NCBI RefSeq assembly: GCF_000143415.4
Contig: NW_003314323.1
Location: forward strand, 996,499-1,060,498
Direction of reading: 5' to 3'
Origin: Selaginella moellendorffii
Taxonomy: Eukaryota > Streptophyta > Lycopodiopsida > Selaginellales > Selaginellaceae
DNA: 64,000 bases
Under the pieces are notes generated by a model that was not told the DNA's origin, searched no databases, and saw only the letters and a list, made by a program, of their open reading frames with translations. Positions 33,601-43,937 of this stretch are shown here, one piece after another (within the stretch, counting starts at the first letter, position 1; each line of letters begins with the position of its first letter). The position numbers were made by a program, and so were the translations under genes.

Positions 33601-35376
33601 GAGTTTGCGCTTGGGCTCGTGAATGAGGCACATTAGCAACTCAAGGATAATAATTTACTTGGAATACTTTTGTGTTCTAATCTAAGATTTAATCACTGAT
33701 AATTAAGTCTCTAAGATATCATTGTTCTTAACTTTTGGGCCAGTATAGGTAGACTAGCTTCGGCACTTCATGTGCATGGTGAAATTGTTGCGAATATGAC
33801 TTCGGGTATCGAAAATTACCTGTCAATTAGTCCTTTCGGATATTCTTTCCTTACTACCACGATGGCAGGAGGTCGGTATTGTTGGGCCCGTTATCAGTTC
33901 CCACTTGGGCTAGCTGAGAAACTGTTCAATGACCATGTACTTAAATTGGATAAACATAAAGTAGGAACCCTATGTGTTTCTTGCTAAACATACTCGGCCT
34001 GGTTTGAGAAACTCTTGTCATTGGCTTGCACTTGCTAGTATCAAGAACCCCCGTGATATTGAATTTGGTCCCTTAATATCGCTAGATGATAGCTTACCGT
34101 ATTTGCCAAACACCCTCACTATCATGTCTTTTGTGTTAGTCTCATTTCGGTCCCAAATGCTATTTATGGAAAATGTCTAGATTCGCTCATTTGGCATATC
34201 TACGGAATGTAGAGATTGGCCTGAACACAATGGTGTTCGTCCTGTGTCTAAATTCACAATCTAGAGACATTCCATATTTAGTAAGTTTCAAATTTGTCTC
34301 AAAGACTAACTCTTGATACTAAGGGAGACTTGGGGTGAAAGCCCAAAGCATGTGTTCCTCAAAGGGGGGGGGCTGTGAGGGGTTCCAAATGTATATTAGG
34401 GATAGTTGGTAGGTCGGGCATGGCTGACTAACATGAGGCATAGTCTAACTCCTACTTGTGTGCCTGTCCTTGTTCTGCATTTGGCTTGGGTCTAAGCCCA
34501 AGTTCCATTCCATACTAGCTAGTGGAGTACCTATGTCCTTGCGTTATGCCACTGATATGCCGAAATAATGCCAGACTCCATTTGGCTTTGTTTTACATGC
34601 TGGTCCTAGCATTAAGATGCTAGTTGCTCTAAGACTGTTCCAAGTCACTCCAGGCTCCTGTCCCTTCACTCCTTGGGCTATATACTCAGGAGTTGCTCCA
34701 TGGTCCGGTTCCGTCACTCCTTGGCTCCATGCTTGGGAGTTTGGCACCGTTCCTTTGTTTAGTGGCCCAAGGCCCTGAACCTTGGGTTCCACACCACTGT
34801 CCTATGGACACGTGGCATATGACACATGGCATATGGAGGGTTTAGGTTCCACTTCGTGGTGTTATCCTATGGTAAATCACCATAGGATAAAAGGTAAAAA
34901 ACCATGTGCGCTACAGAAATCTCTAATCATGGGGTAGCTATTGTTAATTGGTCATATCACCCACCTCTCTGTCGATGTTCCTTATTCCGTTAAAAGGGCA
35001 TGATTACCTGTTTACAGTAGTCTATCTAAACTTTACCGATGGGTTTGGTTTCTTTGCTCATGAGGGTTGGGGCCTTTGGCTTCTCTCTCTATATCCCTAC
35101 AAGTAGGGGCATACCACACTTTTGCAAGCTAAGTGACACTCAAAGCAGCAAGGGTGGCTAACTCCATTGGTCATGTTCTTATTTGCAACGGTCAAAAGGT
35201 GTATGAGTTGGTAATGCATCCGCATTAGACAAAGAGGTTACCTTAACTCATTTAAGTTGGTGCATTTCTCACATAGTGTGAGCACCGTGAACTTTTTCTA
35301 GAGTTGTTTCTTTGCCAGTAGTCTAAATTCGAGTATGCATCATCAAGAATGTCAATCTTCCCTAAGGGGCGGAGAG
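30614..35376 (+). mobile_element. LARD copy 2, 3' part, with a nested LTR insertion
   Basis: AT-rich non-coding sequence matching 39.29-41.17 kb of LARD copy 1. It ends in a polypurine tract (CCTAAGGGGCGGAGAG) before the LTR at 35377. It is split by an LTR insertion at 32244-34916. No gene-length frame; the short ORFs lie within LTRs. Confidence 0.7.
32244..34916 (+). mobile_element. Nested LTR insertion: LTR, 412 bp with host flank, LTR
   Basis: LTRs are 32244-33374 and 33787-34916, both TGTTGCGAATATG to GCTACA. GAAAT precedes the first and follows the second; the empty site CATGGTGAAATCTCTAATCA is intact near 40690. The first LTR is followed by TTTGGTATCAGAGG (primer-binding site) and about 260 bp of LARD interior. 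About 140 bp of upstream host flank (equal to 32103-32243) then repeats before the second LTR. Up to about 32690/34233 the two units are nearly identical, afterwards diverged. Confidence 0.75.
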
Positions 35377-36453
35377 TGTCACAAATGTGACTTCGGGTAT
35401 CGAAAGTTATATATCGGGTAATCCTTACGGACACTCTTTCCATACTACCACAATGGCAGGAGGTTGGTATTGCTGGACCTTTTATCAGTCTTTCTTGTGC
35501 TAGTGAAGTTAACTGGGCATTTCGAGTGCACTTAGACTAAACGAGCATAAGGACGGAATTCCTATATGATATTAGCTAAGCATACTTAGCCCAGTAAGAA
35601 GTTCCCATCTCATTGTGTCTTGCACTGGCTAGTGACAAGAACCCTCACGTATTGAGACTAGTCCCTCAATATCGCTAAATGATAACTTACCATGTCTGCC
35701 AAACACTCTTGCTATCATGCCCTTTGTGTTAGTCTCATTTTGGTCCCAAATGCTATTTATAAAAAGTGTCTAGATTTGCTCATTTGGCATATTTATGGAA
35801 TGTAGAGATTTTCCTGAACACAATGGTATTTGTCCTGTGTCCAAATTCACAATCTAAAGACATTCTATATTTAGTAAGTTTCGAGCTTGTCCTAGAGATT
35901 AACTCCTGGTACTAAGGGAAGCTTGTGGTGAAAGCCCAAAGCATGTGTTCCTTAAAAGGAGGGGATGGGGGAATATGAAAGGTTCCAAATATATAGTAGG
36001 GATAGTGGGTAGGTTGGGTATGGCTGACTTACCTAAGGCATAGTCTAGCTCTTGCTTGCATGTTTGTCCTTGTTTTGCATCTGGTTTGGGTCTAAGCCCA
36101 AATTCCACACCATGCTAGTTGATAAAGTACCCATATCCTTGCGTTATGTCACTGATATGTTGAAATAGCACTAAACTCCATTTGGCTCCGTTTTGCGTGC
36201 TAGTTTTGGCATTGGGATGCTAGATATTCTAGGACTGTTCCAAGTTGCTTCGTGCTTTTGTCCTTTCGCTCCTTGGGCTGTCTGCTTGGGAGTTGCTCCA
36301 TAGTTTGGTTTCATTGCTCCTTTGTCCTTGGACATGTGGCATATAACACATGGCATATGACATGTGGCACATGGAGGGTTTTGGTTCCGCTTTGTGGTTA
36401 TCCTAGTATGGTAAATCATTATAGGATAAAGGGTAAAAACCACATGCACTACA
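35377..36453 (+). repeat. LARD LTR shared by copies 2 and 1
   Basis: TGTCACAAATG to GCACTACA. A polypurine tract precedes it and a primer-binding site (TGGTATCAGAGG, 36456-36467) follows, so it serves as 3' LTR of copy 2 and 5' LTR of copy 1. Confidence 0.75.
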
Positions 36454-39400
36454 TTTGGTATCAGAGGATATGTCTCGACAAGTACTATCCAATGAAATTG
36501 GGCAACTAGTCTCGTTATATATGCAGAGATGAAAATAATTATCCAAGTGGGTACACATTTGGGTGCAAAGACTTCACATTCGTTCCTTAGGTATGGATTT
36601 GGTTACCTTTTTGTACCGTAATAATATGAGCTTGCTCTTGGGCTCATAAGAAGGATTGAGTTATTCCGTTTGCACGAGTTTGCGTTTGGGCTTATAAATG
36701 AGGCACATTAGGAACTCGAGGTTATGCTTTGAGTTGGCAGGATTAATGTGAGCTTATCGGGGGTTATCATAAGTGGTTCTATGTACTATGGGTGAAAGTA
36801 AACCTCCCTTGGGTTTGCTATGAGTGGCAATAAGTTAGTGTGTAGCTATTTAGCACAACATTAATGGATCCTTCCTAGGCATAATTATAAGTGGATCAAT
36901 CAAGATTGTAAAGATGAGTCTATTGATGCAAGTAATCATTGCCATGCTCTCTCATAAATTTTTCTTGGATTAGACTAATGGCAGTGCAAAAGTAAAATTC
37001 AGGTTTAGTTAAAAATGAGGCCGAAAAGAGAGTCATCAGGGACAAAGGATCAAACACATAAATCATTTTCTCTTTTTAGAGAAATGATTTGCAACGAAAT
37101 ATGACTCATTGCTTGTGTTCATATCATGCAATCAAGAGTCCCTATCTTGGTGCATATTAGAAATGATGGTTTTATAAATGGTAAGTTGTGGGATGGATAG
37201 CAGTGAAGCACTATACCATTTTGTCTAGGCTTGCTATTGGAAGACTTAGGTTACAATGCTCAATTCTTTTTCAAGGAACCTTGCTATTGATACTTGAGTA
37301 ACTTGGTGTTGGATTAGTTTTGAGTTTGGTCAGAAAGAGAGTGGCATGAGTTTATCTGTATTGTGAAAAAAGTTGGTGTTCGATGTTGTAAATTTTTATC
37401 AGTGGGATGTGGCATTTATGTTGCATTTTGTCGAATCGAGTTGACATTTGATACTCATGTAAACCTTTGTAATAATGACATGGGTGTTGCTCCTGGTATC
37501 ACTCAATTGATGATCAAGTCATTGTGATACTTATATCATATCTATGTGATAATGAGCAATGTGTTTACAAAGTTGCTTGATTAGACGATGATCAACCCCA
37601 AAGTGGTTGATAGTGAAGCTAGTCTACTTACACATAGTAGCATTGTAGTAGTTTTGACTGGGTTCTCAATAATGATCTATGATATGCTAAGCTTAAGTTG
37701 GCACCTTGTTTCCTCGAGGGTTTGCCCATTAGGTGTTGGAAAGGGTTATAACATTCACTTGCTATGGTTTGTTGATTTATACGTTAACACTTGGAGTAGA
37801 TTGTTGGATGGAGAAGATGTGTAGTTGAGGCATTGACATCATTAGCACTTGTGTTAGTGGAAGTGGTATTGTTATTTCGAGTGATGAGGAATTTTCCTTA
37901 GTCTTTGATTTTCTATATCATTTTTTTTGTTACTATTTTGGCTTCATATTGGATTTTAAAAATGGTTGAAGAAGAGTGTTAGTGTAATATGAATATCTAA
38001 AGATATCGTCTTCATGATCAAGCCTTGGATGTTCATTTTGCATTTTTGCAGATGTTGGTGTTGGATATTAGAAATATGGGCATGATGTTTGAAGCTTAAA
38101 TATACTATGGGTCATAAGAATTTGTGTTGAGGTGAATCTATGTGAAATTATAAATAGGAGGAAGTTAGTTGAGTCTTGAAAGTTTGCATTCCTAAACTGA
38201 GAGTCATTATTTCTTTAGGATGGAAAATTTTCCACAAATTTTTTTAGACTTTTCCAATGGCTAATCTGTTAATCATTTTGTCCGAAAACCTTTCCATTTT
38301 CATAAGCCAAGTACAAACTAGTGAAGGGGTTAAAGTTGACTTTAGTTAGCTTAAACTTTAGTAAGTAGTTTATATGATATGGCCCGAAAGGGATGCTAAC
38401 TTTTGGGGCTAAGATAATTGAGTTAGATAAAGTCTAGAGTTGATATAGAAATGTGGCCGTTACACTTTTCTAGAAAGGTGACCCTTGTGTTTTTCTTTTG
38501 TAGTATTATGCTTGGTGATAAATTGCACTTTACATTTTGTTAGACTCTATAAGAGTAGTGAGCTCTCATTAATTTTGAGTTGGTCTTGGTAGTCTTGCGC
38601 CTTGGTTGAGGATAGTGATATCCAACTTAGTTATTTGAGGTTGAGATGTTGGTACCTGTACTATAGCTTTATCTATGAGGAGGTTGTGTACCGATATGAG
38701 TTCATCTTATGGTTTTCACTTTAGTTTCGACTAAATATTAATCATGCATAGCTAGCCTCTTCAAGACATACTTAGAGCTAATGGCTAGATGTGTTGATGA
38801 GCTTATTGCAGCTGAGTTAGATTCGAGTGGTCATTTAGTTTGTGTTTGTCCATGAACCTTTATCTCATGTCTAGAGTATTACATTCATATTGGACAAGTA
38901 TATGACTCGATGGCATAAGTTTAGTGTTTAGGTATTGTGAAGAGAAGTTGAAAGAGTGATTGTTAATTGCTTGGAAATTAATGATTTCTTGTAGACTTCA
39001 TTGAGGATTGTTTGACACTTGTTTTGCTCGATAATGATTTAATAGTGATGAGCTTGCTTTACCGGATGGTGTTGCGGAGTGTCATTAAACTTACATGATT
39101 TTTCCATGTTGGTATATTGACTCTACCTTTGTCGATGTCATTTGGATATGTTTAGTCTGTGGTGTTAGATTTCATTGAGTCTTAGATGTGATCAATCACT
39201 CCTTGATTATGTGTTATTTGTAACTGAGTTTTTCTGAAGGTTTAATCTCAAATACTAACTAAGGTATTTTCAATTTTGGTTAGCTTAATTACTATAAAGT
39301 TTTGGAAGGTGATTCACTCTTGCTTTTTTTTATTTTGTTTTAGTGTTGATGGCATTGAAGTGATGCCTTGTCGTTGACAATATTGATGTTGAGATTCAAG

Positions 39401-41174
39401 TGAAATAAAATGTCTCTCCTTAGGATTGATATTGAGTTTCATTAGTCTTAATGAAAATAGTGTTAATGATTTGGCTATATCTTTGTGTTATTGGCATTCG
39501 TGCATTTGCTAATTAGCAACTATATTGATGTTCAAATGAACTAAGTGGCAAGTTTGATTTAGTTGTGTTTTAGACGAAATTGTTTAATAGGGGTTAAGGT
39601 TGGGCTTTTCCTTGAAACGTGATTCATTCATGAACAATGTTAACTTTACAAGAAAAAGAGTTAGTGATCAATATTAAAATGTTTGAATCCTTTTTGGATT
39701 TGAGTTAGGGATATATTGATCATTGATGATTCTTTTGTGTTTATTATGAAGTGAGTTACATCTTGCTATAGATGAATTCATGGAGGACACTGTGGCATCT
39801 CAGTACGCCCACAGTGAGGAGGTGTGTTGTGTCTGTTCGTTTTTGGATAAACTAAAACAATCCAGGGAGAGACAAGCGGGGACAAGCGAAGAGAGGAATA
39901 TGATGCTGCTGCTTGCTGGGCGATCTGATCTGGGACGAGAGAGATCTTATCTTACACAGGCCAATTTACGCAGAAGCTAGTGTTTTTTCGTATGAAAATC
40001 GTTATTTAGTGATCACTTGTTGAGCATAGCTTCATTATACTTAGTTTTTAGATTGATGTTGACATGCTTTGCATTAGCTTTGGCATTATAAAGTTGGATT
40101 GGTCTCTTGGGTTTGAGACATTGGTAAAATGTTGTTAACACTTGCTTAAGCAACTTGAGTTCTTTCATATTGTTGACCAGGATCTATTGAGCTTAGCTAA
40201 TGCGATAATTGGCATACACAAGTGTTTGTTGGTTTTGCGACATTCACTCTATTCTGTTGATTATTGCTATAGTTATTTTTGATAGATTAAATGTTACTAC
40301 ATCTAGGTGATACATTTGCAAGCGTTTTGCTTGCCAGTCAATGATACTTTGTGTTCTTTGAGTTGTCTTTTATAAATTGTTTAGCATTGTATCTAAATTC
40401 TTTGATAGTTATGTGTTACCATTGACTTTTGTTAATAATACACTTGCTATTGAATTTTGTTGGATAGTGAATCCTATATTTTCCAACGATAGTGATCTTG
40501 GTGGTTTTTATCCTATCATACTGGTTTATCGGATGATAACTTACTTGGAATACTTTTGTGTTCTAATTTAAGATTTAATCACTGATAATTAAGTCTCTAA
40601 GATATCATTATCCTTGACTTTGATATTATCCATCTATTAATGTTTGATTTTGGGTCAGTATAGGTAGACTAGCTTCAGCACTTCGTGTGCATGGTGAAAT
40701 CTCTAATCATAAGGTAGCTATTATCAATTGGTCATATCACCCGCCTTTCTGTCGATGTTCTTTATTCCGTTAAAAGGGTGTGACCGTGTAAACAACTCTA
40801 ATTACCTGTTTATAGTAGTTTATCTAAACCTTACTGACAGGTTTAGTTTCTTTGCTCAAGAGGGTTGGGGCCTTTAGCTTTTCTCTCTATGTCCCCACAA
40901 GTGGGGGCATATCACACTTTTGTAAGCTGGGTGACACCCAGAGCAGCAAGAGTATCTAACTCCGTTGGTCATGTCCTTATTAGCGACAGTCAAAAAGTGT
41001 CTAAGTTGGTAGTGCATCCGCATTAAACAAAGAGGTTACCTTAACTCATTTAAATTGGTGTATTTCTCACATAATGTAAACACCGTAAACTTTTTCTAGA
41101 GTTGTTTTCTTGCCGGTGGTCTAGACTCGAGTATGCATCGTTAAAGACATCAATCTTCCCTAAGGGGGGGAGAG
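36454..41174 (+). mobile_element. LARD copy 1 interior (non-coding)
   Basis: 4.7 kb between two LTRs, with a primer-binding site at the start and a polypurine tract (AAGGGGGGGAGAG) at the end. No gag or pol similarity, so it would depend on enzymes from another element; the shared LTR family makes the gypsy type a candidate helper. It holds the intact versions of the gypsy site (near 39280) and the LTR insertion site (near 40690). Confidence 0.75.
39788..40000. mobile_element. About 210-bp insertion inside an inverted segment of the LARD
   Basis: More GC-rich than its surroundings and absent from the matching place at 31.1 kb. It begins with a short hairpin (CACTGTGG ... CCCACAGTG). The flanking LARD sequence on both sides is inverted relative to 31074-31155. 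No gene recognised; the 66-codon ORF over it has no known motif. Confidence 0.5.
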
Positions 41175-42291
41175 TGTTGTGAATATGACTTCGGGTATCG
41201 AAAGTTATCTATCAGCTAGTCCTTACAGACACTCTTTCCTTACTGCCACGACGGTAAGAGGTCGATATTGCTGGACCCTTTATTAGTCTCTCTTGTGCTA
41301 GTGAAGTTAATTGGGCATTTTGAGTGCACTTAGACTGGGCAAGCATAAGGACAGAATTCCTACGTGATATTAGCTAAGCATACTTAGCCCGGTAAGGAGT
41401 TCCCATCTCATTATGTCTTGCACTGGCTAGTGACAAAAACCCTCATGTATTGAGACTAATCCCTTAATATCGCTAGATGATAGCTTATTGTGTCTGCCAA
41501 ACACCCTTACTATTATGCCCTTTGTGTTAATCTCATTTTGGTCCCAAATGTTATTTATAAAAAGTGTCTAAATCTGCTTATTGAGCATATCTATGGAATG
41601 TAGAGATTGTCTTGAACACAATAGTGTTTGTCCTGTGTCCAAATTTGCAATCTAAAGACATTCTATATTTATTAAGTTTCAAGTTTGTCCTAGAGATTAA
41701 CTCTTAATACTAAGGAAGGTTTATAGTGAAAGCCCAAAGCATATGTTCCACAAAAAGGGGGGTTCTAAATGTATAATAGGAATAGTGGGTAGATCGGGCA
41801 TGGTTAACAAACTTGAGGCATAATTTAGCTCCCACTTGCGTGCCTATTTTTGTTTTACGTCCGGCTTGGGTCTAAGCCCAAATTCCACACCATGCTAGTT
41901 GGTAGAGTACCCATATCCTCGCGTTAAGCCACCAGTATGCTAAAATAGTGCCAAACTCTATTTGGCTCTATTTTGTGTGCTAGTCTTAGCATTGAGATGC
42001 TAGATATTTTAGAACTGTTCTAAATCGCTCCGTGTTTTTGTCCCTTCACTCCTTGAACTATATGCTTGAGAGTTGCTCTATAGTCTGGTTCTATCATTCC
42101 TTGGCTCCATAGTTAAGAGTTTAGCTCCATACCTTTGTTCAATGGCCTAAAGCTTTGAAACTTGGGTTCCACACCACTATCTTTGGACACGTGGTATATG
42201 ACATGTGGCACATAGAGAGTTTTGATTCCGTTTCATGGTTATCTTATGGTAAATCACCATAGAATAAAGGGTAAAAACCATATATGTTACA
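41175..42291 (+). repeat. LARD copy 1 3' LTR
   Basis: TGTTGTGAATATG to GTTACA. The last 55 bp (TTATCTTATGGTAAATCACC onward) repeat in tandem at 42292-42346. CTAAT follows, close to the TTAAT that flanks the first LTR at 10494, a possible target duplication. Confidence 0.7.
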
Positions 42292-42346
42292 TTATCCTAT
42301 GGTAAATCACCATAAGATAAAGGGTAAAAGCCATGTGTACTATACT

Positions 42347-42836
42347 AATACATGAATGCTCAAAGGGATTGGAATTAGTATTATCCATTCTAATTATGTC
42401 AAATGAAATAAGCTCCATTAGTACGGATCTTGGCACTCATTTGATTTTCTCCTAAATTTAATTTATCATTTAATTCCCATCAGATAAAATATCTATCTTT
42501 AACAATATTAGCCCCTTTATAAAGGTTTCAAATTAAAAATAAAAAATTATATTTTTTGTTTGCTTTAGCAAAGTAGTGGATATACCTAGAATATCTTTAG
42601 ATATTCTAGGATGTTCTAACGGATTGTTATTCATTTAGATTAATCATTTATTTATAATTTTTACATATTTATAATTTATAAAATTTTCTATAGTTTATTC
42701 TAATGGTTGATATTCAATCTTGTGTTTATAAATTATATATTTTCATATGATCAATTGGATTAATAAATAAAAATAACACTACTACTAAGTAAACCAAGTG
42801 TTGCTACATGCAATGTGCAGCAAATTATTTTATATA
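42347..42836. other. AT-rich intergenic stretch
   Basis: No gene or known repeat seen. Very AT-rich with short poly-A/T runs. Confidence 0.5.
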
Positions 42837-42966
42837 TTGTGTTTTTTATGAACCTAAAAATTTCCCTTGATTATTGAAATTTAATATAATTTTTATATAT
42901 AATTTTATATATATATATATATATTTCAATAATCAAGGGAAATTTTTAGGTTCATAAAAAACACAA
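42837..42966. repeat. Perfect 44-bp inverted repeat over the 3' end of the lectin-like ORF
   Basis: Arms 42837-42880 and 42923-42966 are exact reverse complements around a 42-nt AT-only loop. The right arm includes the last ten codons and stop of the lectin-like ORF. A transcript running through would form a long hairpin. Confidence 0.9.
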
Positions 42967-43937
42967 GTTTCATCAGTAGTGTCATACACCACAACATGGC
43001 CAGTATTTTCTACACATAAAGCCATTGCTTTAAATTTATTTTTCCAGTATATATCATATGTCCAGAGTGTTTCATGATTTTCATTGTATATCACAAGATT
43101 ACCATCAATTTGAATTTTTAATTTGCAACCACTTCCTTTTAAAATTATTTGCCAGAATACAATTTTACCTTTGTAAAGCACAAGGTTGCAATTCATGTGC
43201 AATAATAATATAAATTGATGATTAGTTGATTCTAAATATTCTCCACTTTGTAAGTTTGAGAAATATGAAGAATCATAAATACTTCTAATACATGAACGTC
43301 TCCATGAACAATCATGTATAGATAAAAGTTTTGGGTTTTCAGTAATACTGTTAGTATGGTATATAGTATTATTACTATTATCCTTATTGTGTAAAGAGTA
43401 TATTTCCTCATTATCACCAAGTTTAAAGATTAAACTAAAAGCTTTTGTAATATATTCATTGACAGCAAAATTTGTTATCTCATTGTCATTTATAATAGCA
43501 ACACTTAGTAAATATTGAAGATTTCGTTGTACTGTCTCACCAAAAAAAAAAGATTGATGATCTGGAAAAATATCACAAAGTAAATCATAAAATGGTGGGG
43601 GTTTTTGTTGGTGTAAAGCAGTTATTAAAATTTTAATTCCATTATATGTATAGATAACTGACTTTCCAGCAAAAAATTTAGCCTTAGGATCAATCTGACT
43701 AATCACCATGGGTATTGCTTTTAAAATAAGATCTTTAAGTTGTGGAGAGAAATGTTGGGGGTTACTCCTTGAAACTCTTACTGCTAGATGTTTTCCAAAT
43801 AAAATAATGAATACAAGAGAGAAAATCATTCTATAGCAAGCCATACAGAAAAAAAGGGTAAGTGTGACTGTATACATGTTTGTTTTTGGAGTCTTGTATG
43901 TGTAACATGTTGAGTAAATCAGCCAAATGTATGGCAA
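42933..43937 (-). CDS. B-lectin (bulb-type mannose lectin)-like protein, divergent
   Basis: The C-terminal 130 residues carry two motifs of the bulb-lectin type, HMNCNLVLYKG and QIDGNLVIYN, close to the QxDxNxVxY mannose site; the second keeps all key positions. The N-terminal 200 residues match nothing I recognise. They include a hydrophobic stretch (MIFSLVFIILFG) that would be a signal peptide if translation starts at that Met (about residue 37). Only one frame, no intron seen. Base composition is strongly AT-rich, unlike the GC-rich genes from 48 kb on. It could be a diverged defence-type lectin or a decaying gene. The 3' end lies in a perfect inverted repeat. Confidence 0.5.
   Translation of the reverse strand: MPYIWLIYSTCYTYKTPKTNMYTVTLTLFFCMACYRMIFSLVFIILFGKHLAVRVSRSNPQHFSPQLKDLILKAIPMVISQIDPKAKFFAGKSVIYTYNGIKILITALHQQKPPPFYDLLCDIFPDHQSFFFGETVQRNLQYLLSVAIINDNEITNFAVNEYITKAFSLIFKLGDNEEIYSLHNKDNSNNTIYHTNSITENPKLLSIHDCSWRRSCIRSIYDSSYFSNLQSGEYLESTNHQFILLLHMNCNLVLYKGKIVFWQIILKGSGCKLKIQIDGNLVIYNENHETLWTYDIYWKNKFKAMALCVENTGHVVVYDTTDETCVFYEPKNFP

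Noticed and set aside
32229-34180. Repeated 68-71 codon ORFs at 32.2-32.6 and 33.8-34.2 kb
   Set aside because: They lie inside duplicated LTR sequence and match because the LTRs match.
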